A stretch of DNA of 64,000 nt from an uncultured Mucilaginibacter sp. (GTDB lineage Bacteria > Bacteroidota > Bacteroidia > Sphingobacteriales > Sphingobacteriaceae), in contig CAJYJH010000064.1 in the NCBI GenBank assembly GCA_913775265.1, positions 1 to 64,000 on the forward strand, in the 5' to 3' direction. This document shows, in pieces, positions 37,131 through 45,649 of the stretch; within the stretch, counting starts at the first letter, position 1, and the number at the start of each line of letters is the position of its first letter. Position numbers and translations under genes: made by a program. Under the pieces are notes generated by a model. That model saw only the letters and a list, made by a program, of their open reading frames with translations. It did no database searches and had not been told where the DNA came from.

Positions 37131-38111
37131 ATGAAGATCAAAAATATTCAGAAAATACGACTTATGGCAGCGGGTATCGCTCTGCTCAGCTCGTGCGCAA
37201 AAAAGTCTGACAACATATTTAATATGTTTGATGACGTAACTGTTACTTACAATAACAGCAGCCCGCTTGCAGTTACTGATTATAAAGTGGTGAATGACGG
37301 CGACAGTGTTTATGTAGACTATACTATTAACTCAGCTGCAGAAGACATGTACTCAGTTACTGTGGAGCGCGCCGCCGGTGCGCAAAACGGTGTGGAGCGT
37401 ACTGTTATCCGTATAGACGATAACAGCCGCAGGCGAAGTTACTCTGATGTACTTAAGCTTAAAATGAACCGCGACGGTAAAACCAGTTACCGGGTTTACG
37501 CCATGAACCAAAAAGGTACTTACATTGGCGATGGCTATAAAAAGGTAACTATCGACGTAAACCCGAGCCATATGGTTTACTCCAGCCGTAATATTTACCT
37601 GCCCGATTCTACAGCTAAAACAGCAACATCGTTTTTCTCACTGAATGATGCTACAGCTTACAGCTATACCGAAGGCCAGGCCAATGCTGCTAAAATAGAT
37701 TTTGGCATCTGGAGAAGGCCCAACCCAAGCACCAATGCGCAGGAAGTGGCCACCAATCCATTTGTGTACAACCTGTATGCTATCAATGTGGCCACCAATC
37801 CATTCCCGCTTTATGATATCAGCGGTTGGACACCTAAGCGTGCTACCAGATTTGCTGCACCGCAAACCAGCCAAACTAACACGTTTTTGTACAATGTAGT
37901 GTCAGGTTCAACTATTGAGGCCACAGCTAAGGCGCGTAACCCTAACTTAACGGCTATTACGGCAACCAGCTTCGCAACCGGTTTATCGCCGGGTGCTACG
38001 GTATGCTTTTTAACGCCCGAAGGTAAGTACGGCATAATGTTAATCAACAATATCTCGTTCGATTTACAAAGACGTCCGTTTATCAATGTCAGTGTTAAAA
38101 TACAACGTTAA
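37131..38111 (+). CDS. Putative surface lipoprotein in SusE/F position
   Basis: 326 aa. The N-terminus carries a lipobox LLSSC (Cys about 22). A beta-sandwich domain of fibronectin/PKD-like character follows (about 30-145: LAVTDYKVVNDGDSVYVDYTI ... TSYRVYAMNQKG), then a second domain ending NNISFDLQRRPFINVSVKIQR. There is no recognised catalytic motif. The position after SusD suggests an accessory surface ligand-binding protein. A short DNA direct repeat (TGGCCACCAATCCATT at about 37747 and 37789) duplicates the residues VATNPF. Third and last gene of the operon. Confidence 0.8.
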   Translation: MKIKNIQKIRLMAAGIALLSSCAKKSDNIFNMFDDVTVTYNNSSPLAVTDYKVVNDGDSVYVDYTINSAAEDMYSVTVERAAGAQNGVERTVIRIDDNSRRRSYSDVLKLKMNRDGKTSYRVYAMNQKGTYIGDGYKKVTIDVNPSHMVYSSRNIYLPDSTAKTATSFFSLNDATAYSYTEGQANAAKIDFGIWRRPNPSTNAQEVATNPFVYNLYAINVATNPFPLYDISGWTPKRATRFAAPQTSQTNTFLYNVVSGSTIEATAKARNPNLTAITATSFATGLSPGATVCFLTPEGKYGIMLINNISFDLQRRPFINVSVKIQR

Positions 38112-38298
38112 ATAGCAATTAAGCAACCAGGCAGCGGCACCGCAGGCAAACGCTCTGACGACGCTGCCTGACAAAAAAAAATTAATCCCCTGATAACTGG
38201 CACCAAGCGATGTGCCGTTGCAGTCAAGATCATGCCGGCCGGATGCAAAGCCTCTTCATCTTTGCGCCGCCATAGGCAGTTGTTCAATAATTGGATGG

Positions 38299-38327
38299 CG
38301 TGCGGCTATAGTAGCCGCACGTTTTTT
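38299..38327 (+). terminator. Strong intrinsic terminator of the SusC operon
   Basis: A perfect 10-bp stem, CGTGCGGCTA 38299-38308 with TAGCCGCACG 38312-38321 and loop TAG, is followed by TTTTTTG. A further hairpin (CAGGCAGCG / CGCTGCCTG, about 38130-38171) lies closer to the last gene but is followed by A residues, so it is not a classical terminator on this strand. Confidence 0.88.
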
Positions 38328-38360
38328 GTTTAATTGGGGGAGATGTAAATCCAGCTTATC

Positions 38361-38891
38361 TTACAAAGCCTCTAAAAACTCCAGGTAGGCGGGTACGCTT
38401 TTTTCGGCCCACTCATCGGTGACGTTATGCTCCATGCCGTACCAGGCAAAGGGCGGGCGGTAGTTAGCTTTTACGTAATCAAAACTCAGCTCAAAGGGGC
38501 GCAGCAATTCATCAAGTGTGTAGTTGTATTTACCGCCGGCACTGTAGTCGGGCTCATCGCTACCCAATGAGATGGCCAGGGCAATTTTTTTACCCTTCAT
38601 TTTAAAGCCGCTTTTGCTGCCATAGGCCCAGCCATGGGTAAGCACTTCATCCAGCCATTGCTTAAACAGGGGCGGGCAATTAAACCAGTAAAACGGAAAC
38701 TGGAACACTATTTTATCATGCTGCTCTATCAATTGCTGCTCGGCAGCCACATCTATTTTGCCATCGGGGTAAACCTCATATAACGGATGCACGGTGTAGC
38801 GGTCGGGATGCTGCTGCAGGGTCTGCATCCACTTTTTGTTGATGACAGACTTTTGCATGTCGGGATGTATAACGATGACGAGCGTTTTCAT
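38361..38891 (-). CDS. NAD(P)H:quinone oxidoreductase, flavodoxin-like
   Basis: 176 aa. The N-terminal MKTLVIVIHPDMQKSVINKKW, the FMN-contact segment FQFPFYWFNCPPLFKQWLDEVL and WAYGSKSGFKMKGKKIALAISLG mark the Flavodoxin_2/KefF-MdaB-like family. These soluble flavoproteins reduce quinones or electrophiles using NAD(P)H. It is complete. A TAGCTTTG element (minus strand, 38919-38926) fits the -7 consensus TAnnTTTG with a short leader. Confidence 0.85.
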   Translation of the reverse strand: MKTLVIVIHPDMQKSVINKKWMQTLQQHPDRYTVHPLYEVYPDGKIDVAAEQQLIEQHDKIVFQFPFYWFNCPPLFKQWLDEVLTHGWAYGSKSGFKMKGKKIALAISLGSDEPDYSAGGKYNYTLDELLRPFELSFDYVKANYRPPFAWYGMEHNVTDEWAEKSVPAYLEFLEAL

Positions 38892-39129
38892 AAGTATTCG
38901 AATTCAAAAACAGGGCTGCAAAGCTAAGGTAATTTGGCGCACATTGGTGCTGATAAACTGCATTTAAAAGCATCAATGCCGCATTTTGCTCTTAACTGCC
39001 TGGTTGTGAAGTTAACTGGAGCGACGAAGATGAAGTCTGATCTGTCTAAGTCACGAATAAGCATTCTCAGATGCCGTCATCACCGGCAAAAAGCTTCCCT
39101 TTACACGCTGGGATGCTTGCGCTTTGGGC

Positions 39130-39633
39130 CTACTTCCACACGTGGGCGAAGTAAACGATCACGTAGCTCAACAAACACAGCAGGCTTTGCGCGGTAAAAG
39201 GCCGGAGGGCGTTTTGAAGCGGTCGCCGGTTGCGTAACACGAACATGCTTATCGCCCAAAATAGCACAGCCGAGGCAATATCGAGCCAGTCGAACCGGCC
39301 GTTCGTAATGTGTACCAGTTGAAGTAATTCAAGCCCTACCGAAAACACAAGCGGCAGGTACATCAGGTTAAGCTGCAGGCCGCCTGCTTTAAGGTAATAG
39401 GGCTTTGAGGTGAGCGTGATGCAGAATACCCACAAACCTTCGGGCAGCGAATAAATAATCAGATCGGGCAGGGGCAATGCCTGGTTAACGGCCGACCGCA
39501 GACTGTAGTAAGCAGACCGCGAAAAAACAGCCATGAAAATATCGTTCACTACTGTTTTGTCCGTTCGGTAAAACAGGTAAACAAACAGGCTGATTAGGAG
39601 GCTCGGAAAAATAAGCCATAATAGTTTTTTCAT
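39130..39633 (-). CDS. VanZ-like membrane protein
   Basis: 167 aa with five TM segments. The segment LVFSVGLELLQLVHITNGRFDWLDIASAVLFW carries the VanZ-family core (E-L-x-Q followed by R-x-x-x-D-I/L). Start ATG 39633 overlaps the stop of the methyltransferase gene by ATGA, so translation is coupled. Function of the family outside glycopeptide resistance is mostly unknown. Pairing with a methyltransferase hints at lipid or envelope modification (inference). Confidence 0.75.
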   Translation of the reverse strand: MKKLLWLIFPSLLISLFVYLFYRTDKTVVNDIFMAVFSRSAYYSLRSAVNQALPLPDLIIYSLPEGLWVFCITLTSKPYYLKAGGLQLNLMYLPLVFSVGLELLQLVHITNGRFDWLDIASAVLFWAISMFVLRNRRPLQNALRPFTAQSLLCLLSYVIVYFAHVWK

Positions 39634-40220
39634 GGCTTTTGGTAGGTGTAAATTTTAAAGTAACCCCAGGGTTGTAAGCTTGTCTCTTGTAACAGGTTAA
39701 ACCTGCTGATGGCCGGAAATTGACCCAGCCTAAATACCGACTTAAAGTGTAGCAATCCCGAAAATAGCAGAAAGGCCCGGTCAATATACTGCAACCAGTT
39801 ATTAGGCGTGATATGGTTTAAGATGAACAGCTTGCCCTGCGGTTTCAGCACGCGAAAAACTTCTTGCAGTAATTGATCGGGATTATCTACTACGGCAATC
39901 ACGTGCGAAAGCACTACGTAATCAAATTGGTTGTCTCTAAACAGCAGCGCTTCGCCATTCATCTGCAATAACCGAACATTAAATTGTTGATGCCTGGCTG
40001 CTACGGCCAGCATCCCTTCCGAGGTGTCAATGCCCGAAATGTGGTGCCCGTGGTAAAGCGGCAAATGGCTGCCGTTGCCCACTCCGACCTCGAGCAGTTG
40101 CCCGACGGGCTGTGCATTTACCTGGCTGATGAGCCGGCGTTTTTGCGGCTTTAAGAATACATCAACCAGCGGGTACAAAACCCTGAACCGGTTATAAAAT
40201 TGTGATGTTTGCTGGCTCAC
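39630..40220 (-). CDS. Class I SAM-dependent methyltransferase
   Basis: 196 aa. Motif I LLEVGVGNGSHLPLY (about 39-53), acidic residue in GIDTSEGML, and the following NQFDYVVLSHVIAVVDNP and VLKPQGKLFILNH match UbiE/PmtA-like small-molecule or phospholipid N-methyltransferases. It is cytosolic or membrane-associated. It overlaps the VanZ-like gene by four bases. A good promoter lies upstream. Confidence 0.88.
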   Translation of the reverse strand: MSQQTSQFYNRFRVLYPLVDVFLKPQKRRLISQVNAQPVGQLLEVGVGNGSHLPLYHGHHISGIDTSEGMLAVAARHQQFNVRLLQMNGEALLFRDNQFDYVVLSHVIAVVDNPDQLLQEVFRVLKPQGKLFILNHITPNNWLQYIDRAFLLFSGLLHFKSVFRLGQFPAISRFNLLQETSLQPWGYFKIYTYQKP

Positions 40221-40261
40221 TGTAAGGTTGTTTTTGCTTTAAATAAAAGTACTTTCAAATA

Positions 40262-40292
40262 CAAAGTTATAATTTGATTTCGGATTTGCAAG
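40262..40292 (-). promoter_or_regulatory. Bacteroidota-type promoter of the methyltransferase-VanZ pair
   Basis: On the minus strand: CTTG (40292-40289), 19 bases, then TAACTTTG (40269-40262). This matches TTTG-N19-TAnnTTTG with one mismatch in the -33 element. It leaves a leader of about 35 bases before ATG 40220. Confidence 0.6.
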
Positions 40293-40330
40293 GGGAGGGG
40301 GAAAATGAGTGGATAAAATCAAATGGTTAT

Positions 40331-40620
40331 ATCGATTGATAACGAGACATCTTGATACTTGCGATAAGTTACAGTGAGGTAGTAAACTCCGCCGTCATGA
40401 CGATGAATATTGGCATCCCACGTGCTAAGTCGGTCGGTGCGTTTTTAACATTGTTTAGTACTCATTTACTCACTTCGTCCGCTCATTCGCCGCGGACGCT
40501 ATTTCTTTTGTCATAGCCACAAAAGAAACAAAAGGGCCTAGCTGTTGCGATCACCTGCCCGCCCACAAGGCTCTCACTGGCCCGGGCGCAACAGCGGGCC
40601 TTTGCGCGCTTTGGTCTGAA
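40331..40620 (+). repeat. Structured interspersed repeat, copy 4 (complete)
   Basis: REP-A-like segment 40331-40370. REP-B at 40393-40430 is decayed, with a partly paired TGACGAT-gaat-ATTGGCA. HP3 is CCGC 40479-40482 / GCGG 40492-40495. HP2 is a perfect TTTCTTTTGT 40502-40511 / ACAAAAGAAA 40519-40528 around CATAGCC. HP1 is GGCC-ta-GCTGTTGCG 40535-40549 / CGCAACAGC-g-GGCC 40587-40600. The remaining sequence to 40803 holds only decayed GC-hairpin fragments and no gene. Confidence 0.85.
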
Positions 40621-40803
40621 CTGGAATTGACAGAATCGATTATCACCGTGCCAATTGATGTACTCCCTCCCTGTGAAATTTAAATGAACTACTCCCTCTT
40701 CAAGGCACTGAGGGCTTAGTCCAAAACCACCGGTAATTCACTGGCCTTTTTGTAGATGATCGTATAACATCCGCCGCGAGATTTGGCTTGTGTTTATAAA
40801 AAA

Positions 40804-41964
40804 TTACTTTGTACTTGTAGCAAGCAACCCATCTATCGCTGCGTTCAATTCCTGTTCTAAATGGTCTGTGTAACCATTTATGCTTTTTACAATAATACCT
40901 TGTTGGTTAATAAGATAAAAATTAGGAGTGCCTGTAGTTTGATATTTGTGTTTTAGCCTGCTGCTACCCAAATAAACCGGAAAACGGATATTGTTGGCCT
41001 GGATATACTTTTGGGCCTGAGCCGGTGTTTCTTCGCTGTATATGCAGGCAATGGCGGCATTGCTGTTGGCATACTTACTGGCCAGCCGGTTCATGAGCGG
41101 ATTAGCCAGGGCATTGGCAGTACAGGTAACCGAGCCAAACTGCAGTAAAACTATTTTGTTGGCAAATTGCCCGGCAGGTAAACCACTTCCATTTAGGTGC
41201 CTGACTGCAATAGCAGGAGCTACAGTGCCTTCAGGCAGCATAACCTTTGTTTCGGGGTCAAGCCCGGTTAAATTAAAGGCAAACGTTGATGGTTTGACCG
41301 CTTGGTTTAAAATATAATTTGCGAAGCGTCGTTCGGTAAAAACATTAATCCGTCCAATTTCATAACCTCCTTTAGTAGCGGTGGCGGCGGCAACCTCTTT
41401 AGTGTATACAGGTAGTAACGTTTTTTTGCTGAGGTAAAAATACCGGTAAGTATAGTTGTGCTGATTATTTTCGACCGTATCGTAAGCGCTCACGAAAAAG
41501 CCATAGCAGGGATTCCCAGCTACTAACGTATCTTTCAAACGCGTTAGTTTACGTTGCTTGTTATTGATCACCGCAGTTACCTGGTTTATATAATTGGTAA
41601 GCGAATTGGCAATTGTTTTAGGTTGCGTTTCTACATTGTACACACTGTCTTTCAAGTCCAGCCCATACGTTTTGCCTCCGGTAAATATTTCCCGGTAATA
41701 AGGCTTTCCTTTTTCGGTTAACGAAAGTTGATTTTGAGCCGTAATTTGCCCTGCTGTGTTTTGTAGGATAGTTTCCTGACTTTGTGTAACAGCAGTATCG
41801 TTGCTGAATAAATTCTTATCCACACGTAAAACGTTAAAAACAATACTTCGATGGCTTTTTATGTTTTGTACTGATTGTTGCAGTATGCCAACAGGCTGCT
41901 GTTGCGCTTGTGTAGCATACGTGCAAATGATATGCAATGAAAGGATGATAAGGAAGCGGTACAT
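40804..41964 (-). CDS. Exported thioredoxin-fold (TlpA/AhpC-like) protein
   Basis: 386 aa from ATG 41964 (MYRFLIILSLHIICTYATQAQ), a good signal peptide. A longer frame to 42153 would run into the divergent gene. Residues about 30-230 form an unassigned domain like those preceding TlpA domains in Bacteroidota. Residues about 235-380 are a thioredoxin-like fold with KIVLLQFGSVTCTANALANPL and the cis-Pro strand TTGTPNFYLINQQG. The usual CxxC is absent: only one Cys stands at that place (TCTAN). Disulfide-reductase activity of the usual kind is therefore doubtful, and a peroxiredoxin-like or purely binding role is possible. Confidence 0.8.
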   Translation of the reverse strand: MYRFLIILSLHIICTYATQAQQQPVGILQQSVQNIKSHRSIVFNVLRVDKNLFSNDTAVTQSQETILQNTAGQITAQNQLSLTEKGKPYYREIFTGGKTYGLDLKDSVYNVETQPKTIANSLTNYINQVTAVINNKQRKLTRLKDTLVAGNPCYGFFVSAYDTVENNQHNYTYRYFYLSKKTLLPVYTKEVAAATATKGGYEIGRINVFTERRFANYILNQAVKPSTFAFNLTGLDPETKVMLPEGTVAPAIAVRHLNGSGLPAGQFANKIVLLQFGSVTCTANALANPLMNRLASKYANSNAAIACIYSEETPAQAQKYIQANNIRFPVYLGSSRLKHKYQTTGTPNFYLINQQGIIVKSINGYTDHLEQELNAAIDGLLATSTK

Positions 41965-42116
41965 ACAGGCAAGATAAGTATAACAAAGCAATAAGCTATA
42001 AATGGCTTGTAATAAATAGGTTACTATGACAGGCAGAGCAAGCCTAATGAAATACACCTTGTCAAAACACTTCAAAAAGCTATATTTGAAACTCATCCTC
42101 ATCCTATCACCCAATA

Positions 42117-42674
42117 ATGAAAAAGACATTAAGCCTGACTTTAATTGTATCAATAACCGCAGCGCTGGTTTATGTCCTGGTTCGCACTATCGGCATGCAA
42201 AAAGCGGGTTTTGCCATATCACTTAATTTTTTGCTTATGGGTGGTGCGCTCACCTTTTTGGAGACTTTAAAAAGTAAGCTGCAATCTGCCTACTTTAATC
42301 AGCAGCCTTGGGAAGCAGGGGGCAAGATTTACCAACGCTTAGGTATAAACTTCTTTCGTAAATTATTGGTATGGGTAGGTTGGGAAAAGCTCGGTAAAGC
42401 TACCAAACCTGTAGGCAAAGGTGCCGAAACGCTGGCTCACTTGCATTACCGGACTAAGATAGACGAGTTAGGGCATTTAATCATTCTTATCATTGTGTCG
42501 GCATTCACGTTGGTGGTGGCCATCAGGTTCGGGATAGCCAAGGCCATGCCCCTGTTAATATCTAATATTTTGCTTAACCTGTACCCGGTAATGTTGCAGC
42601 GGTTTAATCGTCCGCGCATTGCCAGGGCTATGCGGCTCGGTCAACGCAAAGTTGATGCTGCCTTGATGAGCTGA
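42117..42674 (+). CDS. CrtO-like integral membrane protein (glycosyl acyltransferase family-like)
   Basis: 185 aa with four or five TM segments. The pattern AGGKIYQRLGINFFRKLL near the middle and NLYPVMLQRFNRPRIARA near the C-terminus recalls the CrtO glycosyl-4,4'-diaponeurosporenoate acyltransferase family. No carotenoid genes lie in the window, so the real substrate may differ. Start ATG 42117. Its stop is one base from the stop of the convergent AraC-type regulator. Confidence 0.6.
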   Translation: MKKTLSLTLIVSITAALVYVLVRTIGMQKAGFAISLNFLLMGGALTFLETLKSKLQSAYFNQQPWEAGGKIYQRLGINFFRKLLVWVGWEKLGKATKPVGKGAETLAHLHYRTKIDELGHLIILIIVSAFTLVVAIRFGIAKAMPLLISNILLNLYPVMLQRFNRPRIARAMRLGQRKVDAALMS

Positions 42675-42675
42675 T

Positions 42676-43581
42676 TTAATTAAACGTTTGCCTGAACTCC
42701 AGCGGTGATGCATTGGTTTTCTTTTTAAAAAGCTTATTGAACGATTGCGGATACTCGAACCCCAGCCGGTAAGCAATTTCGGCCACCGAAAGATTAGTGA
42801 CCGACAGGTATTCTTTAGCCTTTGCTATCAGTTTTTCGTGGATGTGCTGCTGGCCTGTTAGTCCGGTAAGTGAGCGTAGCATATCGCTTAGGTAATGAGG
42901 GGTGAGGTTCAGCTGTGCGGCAATACTTTCCACCGTGGGCAAGCCTGCGTTCAGCGTTTCGGCCTTTTCAAAATGCTGGTCTAAAATCTGCTCCATCCGC
43001 GTCAGCAAATCGTGGTTAGCGGCTTTGCGGGTAATAAATTGCCGCTGGTAAAACCGGTTGCTGTAGTTTAACAGTAAATCAATATGCGATAAAATAATGT
43101 CTTGCGTATGGTGGTCAATGTGCTGGTACTCTTCCTCAATCTGCTCAAAAATTCTGAGCATATAACTTTCTTCTTTCTGAGACAGGTGCAGCGCCTCGTT
43201 TACCGTGTACGAGAAAAAACCATAGTTTTTTATTTTGGCAGCCAGCGGGTGTTTGTATAAAAAGTCGGGATGCACCAGCAAGGCATAACCCGAAGCCGGG
43301 TAAAGCGTGTCGGTAGGTATATCCGGCAACGACAGCACTTGTTTGGGTGATACAAAAGTCATCAAACCTTTATCGTAGTCGTAATACTGTTGCCCGTAAC
43401 GGCCCTTACCCGGAACGTTGCGTTTGATGGATATGCAATAAAATCCTAAAGTAAAATGCTCCCAGCGGATGCTGTTGGTAAAGCGCATATCTGCAATGCG
43501 AACCACGCTCACTAAAGGGTGCAGCGGCTCTGGTAGTGATACCAGCCGGTGCTTTTCGGTTATAGATGAGATGATTTGCAT
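42676..43581 (-). CDS. AraC family transcriptional regulator
   Basis: 301 aa. The N-terminal effector domain (about 1-170) is followed by a C-terminal double helix-turn-helix: VESIAAQLNLTPHYLSDMLR with SLTGLTGQQHIHEKLI, and then LSVAEIAYRLGFEYPQSF followed by NKLFKKKTNASPLEFR. The SDR gene upstream ends 19 bases before its start on the same strand, so the regulator probably controls its own operon with the SDR. Confidence 0.92.
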   Translation of the reverse strand: MQIISSITEKHRLVSLPEPLHPLVSVVRIADMRFTNSIRWEHFTLGFYCISIKRNVPGKGRYGQQYYDYDKGLMTFVSPKQVLSLPDIPTDTLYPASGYALLVHPDFLYKHPLAAKIKNYGFFSYTVNEALHLSQKEESYMLRIFEQIEEEYQHIDHHTQDIILSHIDLLLNYSNRFYQRQFITRKAANHDLLTRMEQILDQHFEKAETLNAGLPTVESIAAQLNLTPHYLSDMLRSLTGLTGQQHIHEKLIAKAKEYLSVTNLSVAEIAYRLGFEYPQSFNKLFKKKTNASPLEFRQTFN

Positions 43582-43600
43582 TGCAGTTAATGTTACAAAG

Positions 43601-44404
43601 TTAACCTAAAATCTGTTTCCTGGTTTCTTTCCTGAACTCCTCGTTGCCCAGCTCGTTACGGCGGGCGTACATGGCCTGTGCATCGGGCCCCGCCATGTAA
43701 CGGATCTGGTCTTTATCATCGGTAGCAGCCTCGTAAACTACTTCGGCAATTTGGCGCGGTGTGGACGCAGCCTGCATCATGGCATCTGCCGCGCCAAAAA
43801 GTTTTTCTTCGAGCGCGGTATAAGCCGGGTGTACCGAGCGGTCGAGCGAGCGGCCGATAAAATCCGTCCTGATGGCGCCCGGTGCTACAGTTTTAATACG
43901 GATTTTGTTTAGTCCCAGTTCGAACGACATCCCTTCAGACCAACCCTCTACGCCAAACTTGGTGGCGTGATAAATAGAGTGTAACGGAAAGCCGATAACC
44001 CCGCCGATAGATGTGGTGCTGATAAAGGTGCCCGATTGCCGCTCCCTGAAATGCGGAATAAAAGCCTGGGTAACTCTGATCACGCCTAAAAGGTTGGTAT
44101 TAATTTCTCTCAAAATCTGCTCATCAGTCAATGATTCGAGCGCACCCATCAATCCGTAACCGGCGTTGTTAAACACCACATCAACCGGCTGCAGTTGGGT
44201 AGCCTCAGCTACGGTGCGTTTAATTTGCTCTGCATTTGTCACATCAAGTGGCAGCAGCGTAACACCCGGCAGCTGTTTCAGTTCTGTTTCTGCATCCGGA
44301 TTACGCATGGTGGCCATAACCCGCCAGCCCCGCTCGTGGAACAGTATGGCCGTAGCTTTACCTAAACCGGCAGAAGCTCCGGTGATAAAAATTGTTTTTT
44401 GCAT
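43601..44404 (-). CDS. SDR family oxidoreductase
   Basis: 267 aa from ATG 44404 (MQKTIFITGASAGLGKATAI). A frame open to 44443 has an unlikely hydrophilic extension. Motifs: TGASAGLG, NNAGYG, and the catalytic YHATK with upstream STTSIGG. It is the classical SDR type used on ketones and aldehydes; substrate unknown. It forms a pair with the AraC regulator. An AACCTTTG near-match to the -7 element lies about 20 bases upstream. Confidence 0.9.
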   Translation of the reverse strand: MQKTIFITGASAGLGKATAILFHERGWRVMATMRNPDAETELKQLPGVTLLPLDVTNAEQIKRTVAEATQLQPVDVVFNNAGYGLMGALESLTDEQILREINTNLLGVIRVTQAFIPHFRERQSGTFISTTSIGGVIGFPLHSIYHATKFGVEGWSEGMSFELGLNKIRIKTVAPGAIRTDFIGRSLDRSVHPAYTALEEKLFGAADAMMQAASTPRQIAEVVYEAATDDKDQIRYMAGPDAQAMYARRNELGNEEFRKETRKQILG

Positions 44405-44479
44405 GGTATATCTAAATCGTAATGCAAAGGTTGGGTAAATCAATTAAACAGATGTATCCGGATGGTGGGTAGTTGTAGC

Positions 44480-44925
44480 CGAAATGGGGGAGCAGCCCCT
44501 CCTAAATCCTCAAGCCTCCCCGAGCCCCCCAAAGGGAGAGATTTTGAATAAAATTTTGGTAATCAATTCATTTAAGTCTTTAATTCAGTAGATTCTGATA
44601 CAAGAAACGCATAGGCATGCTACTGTAAGCCTTCAGCCCCTAAAGAGGAAGTTTTTGAATACATGCATATAACTATGGAAAGGAACCGTGACAAAAAAGA
44701 AGCGCAGAGGCCCGCTGTTGCGCCCGGGCCAGCGAGGGCCTTGCGGGTGGGCAGGTGATCGCAACAGCCAAGCCTTTTTCTTTCTTTTGTGGCTATGACA
44801 AAAGAAATAGCCTCGCCGGCAATGGGGCGACAGAGGTGAGTGAATGACCACTGTCCTTACTTAAAAACTCACAAACCCAATTTACCTGGCATGTGAGATG
44901 CCTAAATGAATTCGGCACAACGGGT
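44480..44925 (-). repeat. Structured interspersed repeat, copy 5 with GC hairpins
   Basis: GC hairpin fragments lie at 44483-44535. HP1 is AGGC 44708-44711 and GCTGTTGCG 44714-44722, pairing with CGCAACAGC 44760-44768 and GCCT 44772-44775. HP2 is a perfect TTTCTTTTGT 44781-44790 / ACAAAAGAAA 44798-44807 around GGCTATG. HP3 has the changed stem TCGCC 44813-44817 / GGCGA 44826-44830, a compensatory variant of CCGC/GCGG. A decayed REP-B follows at 44888-44918. It fills the gap between two minus-strand genes. Confidence 0.85.
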
Positions 44926-44935
44926 AAAGATTTCT

Positions 44936-45436
44936 TTACTTCTTAACTTCCACGCTAACTTCATTCCCCTCATCCAACCCACTCACACCACCACCTACAT
45001 ACTTAACTAAATAATTACCGGATTGCAGGGTGTAATTACGGGCCAGGTTAATGGTGGTTGTGGTACTGTCGTGTGCGGCCACGGTGAGGTACGCTTCGGC
45101 AGGTGGCGGCATCATGCGGCGGGCCATGGCGCCTTTAAACGGTGCTTCGGTGCCCTGTGCATCAGCAATGTCAAAGTACTTGCCCAGGCGGTCAAACGGG
45201 GTTTCCCATTTGTAAAAGCGCTGAGGCTGGCCGCTGTGGTTAATGACGGTAAATGTCAGCATCACCGAATCGGCAGATACGGCGGGCGATGGCATACTGA
45301 GCCGCGTTTGCAGTTTGGCGGTGTCGGCTTTGGCCGGTATACTATCCTGCATAGTAGTAGCTGTATTTTTTTGAGTCTGGCAACCGGCGGCAAACAGTGC
45401 GGCCAGCGTGATTATTGTTGATAGTTTGCGTAGCAT
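44936..45436 (-). CDS. Putative lipoprotein, aspzincin (M35) N-domain-like
   Basis: 166 aa. Signal with lipobox FAAGC (Cys about 19), a Thr/Ala-rich linker, then a beta-sandwich with FTVINHSGQPQRFYKWETPFDRLG, AMARRMMPPPAEAYLTVAAHDS and TLQSGNYLVKYVGG. This pattern resembles the non-catalytic beta domain that accompanies M35 peptidyl-Lys metallopeptidases. The catalytic domain is absent. Could be an exported inhibitor or binding protein; that is inference. The 3' side lies close to a repeat. Confidence 0.6.
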   Translation of the reverse strand: MLRKLSTIITLAALFAAGCQTQKNTATTMQDSIPAKADTAKLQTRLSMPSPAVSADSVMLTFTVINHSGQPQRFYKWETPFDRLGKYFDIADAQGTEAPFKGAMARRMMPPPAEAYLTVAAHDSTTTTINLARNYTLQSGNYLVKYVGGGVSGLDEGNEVSVEVKK

Positions 45437-45585
45437 AAACCCCCTCTAAATCTCCCCCTGGAGGGAAGACTTTTTAATTATATGGTTGAAATTAATGATT
45501 TGGCAAATGTATGATAATATGGGTAAGATGGTTTTTCGGAGCCGTCGTTTAATCATATAATATCATTTCGAAAAAAATGTAAGTT

Positions 45586-45600
45586 CTTTGTAGGGGTATA
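45586..45600 (+). promoter_or_regulatory. TTGTAGGGGTA motif upstream of the FecI gene
   Basis: CTTTGTAGGGGTATA lies 50 bases before the TTG start of the sigma gene. The core TTGTAGGGGTA recurs at 49379-49389. A near-copy TTGTCGGGGTA lies at 50474-50484. All three are in non-coding DNA before genes of this locus. It is a candidate promoter element for the encoded ECF sigma factor, including autoregulation. Confidence 0.5.
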
Positions 45601-45649
45601 TGCTGGTTGGGTTGTCTCATCGGCAACATGGTTCTAATATTATTAAACT

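Noticed and set aside
32055..38111. A complete polysaccharide utilisation locus around SusC/D
   Set aside because: No glycosidase, lyase or regulator lies in the operon; the GH97 and GH2 genes are 12-15 kb away and have their own promoters or partners.
38130..38175. CAGGCAGCG/CGCTGCCTG hairpin as terminator of the SusC operon
   Set aside because: It is followed by A residues on the plus strand; the hairpin at 38299-38327 with a T-run is a much better terminator.
41965..42153. 63-residue extension of the thioredoxin-fold protein
   Set aside because: It overlaps the divergent gene at 42117 and hides a good signal peptide at 41964.
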